Source: Gammaproteobacteria bacterium (GTDB lineage: Bacteria; Pseudomonadota; Gammaproteobacteria; Thiohalomonadales; Thiohalomonadaceae). Taken from it: a stretch of DNA of 10,888 nucleotides. The stretch is taken from positions 1-10,888 of the forward strand of contig JAPHSO010000110.1 of assembly GCA_026193675.1 (NCBI GenBank), written 5' to 3'. Positions 6,992-10,888 of this stretch are shown here, piece by piece (positions within the stretch are counted from its first letter, which is position 1; each line of letters opens with the position of its first letter). A program made the position numbers and the translations under genes. A model generated the notes under the pieces. It made no database searches. It had not been told where the DNA came from and saw only the letters and a list, made by a program, of their open reading frames with translations.

Positions 6992-6997
6992 TATAAA
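6992..6997 (+). promoter_or_regulatory. Predicted -10 element of the norCB promoter
   Basis: TATAAA lies at the distance from the Dnr/FNR box expected for class II activation, with a start near 7003 and a 5' leader of about 28 bases. No consensus -35 is present, as expected when an activator replaces it. Confidence 0.6.
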
Positions 6998-7030
6998 GTC
7001 GTCGCTAATAAATTAATTTAGGGGATAACC

Positions 7031-7465
7031 ATGAGTGATAAGTTCACAAAAAGCATGGCCAGGAACATATTTATAGGGGGAAGTCTTTTCTTCTTCTTAC
7101 TATTTGTTGGCCTCACGTTCGACACGATGGGGTCGCTACCTAAGCGCGATCATCGTGAAAACATTACCCCGCAAGTCGCTAACGGCAAGATGCTGTGGGA
7201 AGAGAATAACTGTATCGGATGTCATACATTATTGGGTGAGGGTGCCTATTTCGCACCAGAGCTTGGAAATGTATACACGCGCTTCGGTCAGAATAAAGAG
7301 GTCATTAAGGCGTTTATCGCCAGTCGACCAGTTGAGGGGATTCCGGGACGTCGTAGCATGCCTCAGTTTAACCTAGACGATCAGCAGTTGGATGATCTTG
7401 CAGAGTTCCTTAAGTGGACTTCTGAGATCGATACTAACAACTGGCCACCTAACGTTCAGGGTTAA
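7031..7465 (+). CDS. norC: Nitric oxide reductase subunit C (cytochrome c)
   Basis: NorC is the membrane-anchored c-type cytochrome that passes electrons from periplasmic donors to NorB. The 144-residue protein has one N-terminal membrane segment (about 12-30), then a periplasmic cytochrome domain. The haem-binding motif is C61-I-G-C64-H65. The family motif TLLGEGAYFAPELGNVY follows, and M110 in GRRSMPQF is the expected axial ligand. The C-terminus WPPNVQG is also typical. An AGGGG site at 7020-7024 supports the ATG at 7031. norB follows after 13 bases, so they form one operon, preceded by a Dnr/FNR box. Length and motifs are normal for the family. Confidence 0.97.
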   Translation: MSDKFTKSMARNIFIGGSLFFFLLFVGLTFDTMGSLPKRDHRENITPQVANGKMLWEENNCIGCHTLLGEGAYFAPELGNVYTRFGQNKEVIKAFIASRPVEGIPGRRSMPQFNLDDQQLDDLAEFLKWTSEIDTNNWPPNVQG

Positions 7466-7478
7466 TGGAGATTAGACG

Positions 7479-8861
7479 ATGAAATATGAATCACAAGGCG
7501 TCGCCAAGCTCTATTTTATAGCTGCTCTGGCACTTTTCACGGCTCAAATCATTTTTGGTTTGATCATGGCTTTTCAGTACGTTGTAGGAGACTTTCTGTT
7601 CCCAGAAATTCCCTTTAACGTCGCACGTATGGTCCATACCAATACATTGATTGTATGGTTGCTGTTCGGCTTTATGGGGGCTGCCTATTATCTGGTTCCC
7701 GAAGAGTCGGAACGTGAACTTCACAGCCCAATGTTGGCAAAACTGCTCTTCTGGGTCTTCCTGGTTGCTGCTGGTTTGACCGTTGCGGGTTATCTGTTAG
7801 TTCCTTATTCAACGTTGGCAGAGCTAACGATGAATGATCTATTGCCCACGATGGGACGAGAGTTCCTTGAGCAACCTACCATTACCAAGCTGGGTATTGT
7901 GGTTGTTGCACTAGGCTTCCTGTTCAACATTGGAATGACAATTCTCAGTGGACGTAAGACGGTTATTAATATCGTATTGCTGACAGGTCTCCTGGGACTG
8001 GCGGTCTTCTTCCTCTTCTCATTCTACAATCCTGCGAATCTGGTACTCGATAAGTACTGGTGGTGGTGGACAGTTCACCTATGGGTTGAGGGTGTATGGG
8101 AATTGATCCTCGGTTCTATCCTTGCCTTTGTTCTGATTAAGACTACCGGTGTGGATCGTGAGGTTATCGAGAAGTGGCTCTACATCATTATTGCCATGGC
8201 ACTGATCACCGGTATTATCGGTACGGGTCACCACTACTACTGGATCGGTACACCAGAGTACTGGCAGCTACTCGGTTCAGTATTCTCGGCACTTGAGCCT
8301 ATCCCATTCTTCATGATGACTGTATTTGCCTTCAACATGGTTAATCAGCGTCGTAAAGACCATCCTAACAAGGCGGCTGTCTTGTGGGCCCTGGGTTGTG
8401 CTGTAATGGCGTTCCTTGGTGCTGGTGTTTGGGGCTTCCTGCACACCCTGGCTCCTGTGAACTACTACACTCACGGAACTCAGATCACTGCGGCTCATGG
8501 TCACATGGCGTTCTATGGAGCATATGCGATGATCGTTTTGGCGATGATCTCTTACTCTATGCCATTTATGACACATGGTAAGCCAGCCAACAGCAACAAG
8601 GCACAGGTTGTTGAGATGTGGGGCTTCTGGTTGATGACGATCTCTATCGTCTTTATCACTCTGTTCCTCACAGGTGCCGGTATCCTGCAAGTGTGGTTAC
8701 AGCGTATGGGTGATAATCCTCAGTCGTTCATGTCTGCTCAAGATAGCGTTGCCGTGTTCTACTGGTTGCGTTTTGCAGCAGGCTGGTTCTTCCTTGGTGG
8801 ATTGGTCGTTTACCTCTACAGCTTCTTTGTCGGAGGGGAGCCTCAAGAGGAGAGCGCATAA
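7479..8861 (+). CDS. norB: Nitric oxide reductase subunit B, catalytic (cNOR)
   Basis: NorB reduces two NO to N2O in the cytoplasmic membrane, using a haem b3/non-haem iron (FeB) centre. The 460-residue protein has about 12 membrane segments. All key residues are present at a constant offset of -7 from Pseudomonas aeruginosa NorB numbering as I remember it: H53 and H342 (haem b), H340 (haem b3), H200, H251 and H252 (FeB), and glutamates E204, E208 and E273. The segments WWWWTVHLWVEGVWE, GTGHHYYWIG and HGTQITAAHGHMAFYGA make the assignment clear. The N-terminus lacks the long quinol-oxidising extension of qNOR, which agrees with the separate NorC. GGAG at 7467-7470 supports the start. A strong terminator follows, so norCB appears to be a two-gene unit. 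Confidence 0.98.
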   Translation: MKYESQGVAKLYFIAALALFTAQIIFGLIMAFQYVVGDFLFPEIPFNVARMVHTNTLIVWLLFGFMGAAYYLVPEESERELHSPMLAKLLFWVFLVAAGLTVAGYLLVPYSTLAELTMNDLLPTMGREFLEQPTITKLGIVVVALGFLFNIGMTILSGRKTVINIVLLTGLLGLAVFFLFSFYNPANLVLDKYWWWWTVHLWVEGVWELILGSILAFVLIKTTGVDREVIEKWLYIIIAMALITGIIGTGHHYYWIGTPEYWQLLGSVFSALEPIPFFMMTVFAFNMVNQRRKDHPNKAAVLWALGCAVMAFLGAGVWGFLHTLAPVNYYTHGTQITAAHGHMAFYGAYAMIVLAMISYSMPFMTHGKPANSNKAQVVEMWGFWLMTISIVFITLFLTGAGILQVWLQRMGDNPQSFMSAQDSVAVFYWLRFAAGWFFLGGLVVYLYSFFVGGEPQEESA

Positions 8862-8883
8862 CAGTAGTTTTGCGCTAATCATT

Positions 8884-8907
8884 AAAAGGGGGCTGCGGCC
8901 CCCTTTT
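8884..8907 (+). terminator. Rho-independent terminator after norB
   Basis: AAAAGGGGGC (8884-8893) pairs with GCCCCCTTTT (8898-8907) around a TGCG loop, and the T run continues to 8909. This strong terminator begins 23 bases after the norB stop and separates norCB from the following norE-like gene. The flanking A run also allows some activity on the other strand. Confidence 0.93.
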
Positions 8908-8941
8908 TTAATTTCGAAAATCATATATTTATAAATTACAA

Positions 8942-9532
8942 ATGTCTGAAACAAATTTAACCCAAAACCAAAACAGAGAAGAATACCCGCCAGGTGATCT
9001 GGTTATATGGATCTTCATCTATGCAGAATTGCTTGTTTTTGGTGTCCTATTTCTTGCCTACGCATTTAGTCGTAGCAATAACCTCGAGCTCTTTAATGAA
9101 TCACAAAAGCTGGTTAACCAGGAGGCGGGGGCACTAAACACCCTGATTCTCATTACCAGTAGCTATTTTGTGGTACGAGCCGTTGCAGCAATCCGCGAGG
9201 GTCGGGCTGAGCAGTGTGGTCACTGGTTGCTCGCGACCATGATCACCGGCAGTGGTTTTATCGTGGTGAAGCTGTATGAGTTTAGTGAGAAGTTTGGTGC
9301 AGGAATTTCGCTAAGCACTAACACCTTCTTTACCTATTACCTGTCAATGACCGCCTTTCATTTTATGCATGTTGTGCTGGGTTTGATTATTCTTGCTGCC
9401 GTTTGGTTTAAAAACCGTCGCGGTGGTTATAGCCAGGAAGATCATATGGGCGTTGAGACGGGAGCCTCTTATTGGCATATGGTCGATCTGGTCTGGATCA
9501 TTCTCTTTCCCCTGGTCTACGTGATTCGATAG
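8942..9532 (+). CDS. norE: NorE-like protein, cytochrome c oxidase subunit III family
   Basis: This 196-residue protein has five predicted membrane segments (about 18-40, 66-83, 93-112, 129-154 and 180-196). It belongs to the haem-copper oxidase subunit III family: GDLVIWIFIYAELLVFG at the start, then TYYLSMTAFHFMHVVLGLI (H140, H143), and the closing YWHMVDLVWIILFPLVY. At under 200 residues and next to norCB and norQ it fits NorE, an accessory protein that improves NOR activity but is not catalytic. An oxidase subunit III is unlikely because no oxidase subunit I lies nearby. The ATG at 8942 has no Shine-Dalgarno sequence, and a TATAAA at 8930-8935 would place a transcription start at or very near the ATG, so the message could be leaderless. 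No Dnr/FNR box is visible here. Confidence 0.87.
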   Translation: MSETNLTQNQNREEYPPGDLVIWIFIYAELLVFGVLFLAYAFSRSNNLELFNESQKLVNQEAGALNTLILITSSYFVVRAVAAIREGRAEQCGHWLLATMITGSGFIVVKLYEFSEKFGAGISLSTNTFFTYYLSMTAFHFMHVVLGLIILAAVWFKNRRGGYSQEDHMGVETGASYWHMVDLVWIILFPLVYVIR

Positions 9533-9549
9533 CGTTGAAGATTAATATT

Positions 9550-9843
9550 ATGAACAGTACAAAACTAAAGAGTTATCGTTGGATTAGACCATGTACGGTA
9601 GTATGGCTGCTGTTAATGGCCCTCACATTGAGCACATTGGCCATCGGTAAATTTGATCTCATTGATAGCATCGGAGGGGGGCCGTTGGTCGCCTTTCTGC
9701 TGATTACGATCTTTATCAAGAGTGCCATGATCTCGGAATATTTTATGGGGCTTAAAGTTGTACGTTGGCGCTGGCGTATGATTCCTTTAATCTATCTTAT
9801 TATCGTTTGTGGCCTTATCTGGATCGCCTATAACAGGGCCTAG
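9550..9843 (+). CDS. norF: NorF-like / prokaryotic cytochrome oxidase subunit IV-like membrane protein
   Basis: This is a 97-residue protein with three predicted membrane segments (about 15-32, 45-60 and 77-94). The segment IKSAMISEYFMGLKV between the second and third is the signature of the prokaryotic subunit IV family, which includes NorF. It follows the NorE-like gene by 17 bases and precedes norQ, the usual NorE-NorF pairing. The frame is also open upstream to an ATG at 9472, but that start would overlap the NorE gene by 61 bases and add a polar stretch with no relation to the family, so 9550 is chosen. The upstream site (TTGAAGA near 9535-9541) is weak, which suggests translation partly coupled to norE. 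The family is clear; the name norF rests on context. Confidence 0.8.
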   Translation: MNSTKLKSYRWIRPCTVVWLLLMALTLSTLAIGKFDLIDSIGGGPLVAFLLITIFIKSAMISEYFMGLKVVRWRWRMIPLIYLIIVCGLIWIAYNRA

Positions 9844-9852
9844 GCTTCATTT

Positions 9853-9879
9853 ATTCCTATTGTTTTTTGGATTCCTATT
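9853..9879 (+). repeat. 9-base direct repeat before norQ
   Basis: ATTCCTATT occurs at 9853-9861 and again at 9871-9879, an 18-base period covering most of the short gap between the NorF-like gene and norQ. It may be a chance result of local duplication. Confidence 0.4.
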
Positions 9880-9881
9880 TC

Positions 9882-10682
9882 ATGACGACAGAAACAGACA
9901 GTAACGAACTTCCATTCTATAAACCTCAGGGTAATGAGGTTGAGCTCTTTGAACACGCCTATCGGCATCAGCTTCCGGTTTTGATTAAGGGACCTACCGG
10001 TTGTGGTAAAACCCGCTTTATCCACTACATGGCAGCTCGGTTGTCTCGGCCTGTCTATACGGTAGCCTGTCATGATGATCTGACAGCGGCAGACCTTGTG
10101 GGGCGTCATCTGATTGGTGATGGCACCACCTATTGGAATGATGGGCCGTTGACCCGTTCCGTACGTGAAGGAGCGATCTGTTATCTTGACGAAGTTGTTG
10201 AAGCGCGGAAAGACACCACAGTTGTGCTGCATCCACTTTCGGATGATCGCCGTATTCTCCCAATAGAGCGGACCGGTGAGGAGCTTGAGGCTCCCGACGA
10301 GTTCATGTTGGTGGTCTCCTATAATCCGGGATATCAACACCTGTTAAAGGGAATGAAGCCCAGCACCCGCCAACGTTTTGTCGCTCTAAGTTTTGACTAT
10401 CCTGATGCTGCTCTTGAGCGCGAGATTTTGATGGGTGAAAGTGGCATTAATGAGATGCTCGCGAAGCGCTTAGTCAATCTTGGTCAGGCCCTTCGTGCCC
10501 TGAAGGATCATGATCTGGAAGAGTCGGCATCGACCCGTCTGCTAATCTATACCGCAACGCTAATAAACAGTGGTTTCGATCCAATTGAATCATGCCGAGC
10601 AGCATTAATCGAACCGTTGACCGATGACAAGGAGACAATCAAAGCATTAATGGAGGTTGTTGAGGCCAGTTTTGGTGGATAG
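9882..10682 (+). CDS. norQ: NorQ, MoxR-type AAA+ ATPase that activates nitric oxide reductase
   Basis: This 266-residue AAA+ protein belongs to the CbbQ/NirQ/NorQ family. It has Walker A GPTGCGKT (37-44), the family segment CHDDLTAADLVGRHLI (63-78), Walker B with D103-E104, sensor 1 SYNPGYQ (146-152, N148) and an arginine-finger region STRQRFV. NorQ acts in the cytoplasm with NorD and is needed for insertion or activation of the FeB site of NorB; the von Willebrand-type partner NorD is expected beyond the right edge. The ATG at 9882 is chosen; a TTG at 9867 would add only five residues with no ribosome site. The site for 9882 is weak (GGA at 9869-9871). Close relatives such as CbbQ activate Rubisco, but the nor context decides for NorQ. 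Confidence 0.94.
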   Translation: MTTETDSNELPFYKPQGNEVELFEHAYRHQLPVLIKGPTGCGKTRFIHYMAARLSRPVYTVACHDDLTAADLVGRHLIGDGTTYWNDGPLTRSVREGAICYLDEVVEARKDTTVVLHPLSDDRRILPIERTGEELEAPDEFMLVVSYNPGYQHLLKGMKPSTRQRFVALSFDYPDAALEREILMGESGINEMLAKRLVNLGQALRALKDHDLEESASTRLLIYTATLINSGFDPIESCRAALIEPLTDDKETIKALMEVVEASFGG

Positions 10683-10693
10683 GTGAGCATACG

Positions 10694-10888
10694 ATGATCC
10701 ATTCCGATAAGGATAAAACTGATGCTCCAATGAGAAAGAGTGATTCAGTCGCCGTATTGGCTGAACTACTCTTTTTGAGCAATTTGCTAATAGTGCCGGT
10801 TTTCTCGTTTATTGGTCTGCTATGGTACTACCGTAAGCGCGCCGGTTATTCGCAGTTGGCTGTTGAACATCTACAACAGACCATCTCA
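10694..10888 (+). CDS. Membrane protein of unknown function in the nor cluster, N-terminal part
   Basis: A good ribosome site (AGGTGA, 10681-10686) precedes an ATG at 10694, 11 bases after the norQ stop; the A and G of the stop codon form the first two bases of that site. The frame is open to the window end (65 residues). A polar, charged N-terminus (about 1-20) is followed by one long hydrophobic segment (about 21-45) ending WYYRKRAGYSQLAVEHLQQT. This is not NorD, which is a large soluble protein. I recall small unnamed membrane proteins at this place in other nor clusters, but cannot name a family. The spacing suggests co-translation with norQ. Confidence 0.75.
   Translation, partial: MIHSDKDKTDAPMRKSDSVAVLAELLFLSNLLIVPVFSFIGLLWYYRKRAGYSQLAVEHLQQTIS

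Noticed and set aside
9472..9549. N-terminal extension of the NorF-like gene starting at 9472
   Set aside because: It overlaps the end of the NorE-like gene in another frame and adds residues unlike the subunit IV family; the ATG at 9550 fits better.
8942..9843. Cytochrome c oxidase subunits III and IV of an aa3 or bo3 oxidase
   Set aside because: No oxidase subunit I or II is present nearby, and position between norB and norQ fits NorE and NorF.
9867..9881. TTG start for norQ
   Set aside because: It adds five residues only, has no ribosome site, and an ATG follows at 9882.
9840..10340. Minus-strand ORF of 166 codons opposite norQ
   Set aside because: It overlaps the Walker A/B region of NorQ and has no family motif; it is a shadow of the coding strand.

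Overview
The window reads as chromosomal DNA of a gammaproteobacterium with moderate G+C content. The main clue is the second-type elongation factor G (switch I reads RGITIQSAA), which in my memory is typical of Vibrio, Shewanella and Pseudomonas relatives. The Dnr/FNR-regulated norCB genes agree with this, but I cannot name a genus. No IS element, phage gene, CRISPR array, tRNA or rRNA was seen.

Layout. (1) Positions 1-2706, plus strand: a periplasmic copper-handling cluster. It holds the tail of a SCO1/SenC protein, a PCu(A)C copper chaperone, a small secreted protein of unknown family, and a two-domain protein that joins a ZnuA-like metal-binding domain to a complete SCO domain. A strong bidirectional terminator (2744-2773) ends the cluster and also serves the convergent gene. 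(2) Positions 2794-4878, minus strand: a complete EF-G of the second type, standing outside any ribosomal-protein operon. (3) Positions 4879-5259: a divergent promoter region with two adjacent dyads. (4) Positions 5260-6861, plus strand: a soluble hybrid kinase in the order REC-PAS-HisKA-HATPase. (5) Positions 6862-10888, plus strand: a respiratory nitric oxide reductase locus. A Dnr/FNR box with class II spacing precedes norC-norB, which a strong terminator closes. Then follow a NorE-like subunit III protein, a NorF/subunit-IV-like protein, the AAA+ ATPase NorQ, and a membrane protein cut by the window edge.

How they fit together. NorC passes electrons to the haem b and b3/FeB centres of NorB, which reduces NO to N2O. 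NorQ (normally with NorD, which would lie beyond the right edge) activates the enzyme, and NorE and NorF are accessory membrane proteins. The copper cluster probably serves a CuA-containing enzyme such as cytochrome c oxidase or N2O reductase encoded elsewhere, because the cytochrome c-type NOR contains no copper. The least ordinary items are the ZnuA-SCO fusion, the unknown secreted protein in the same cluster, and the unidentified membrane protein after norQ.
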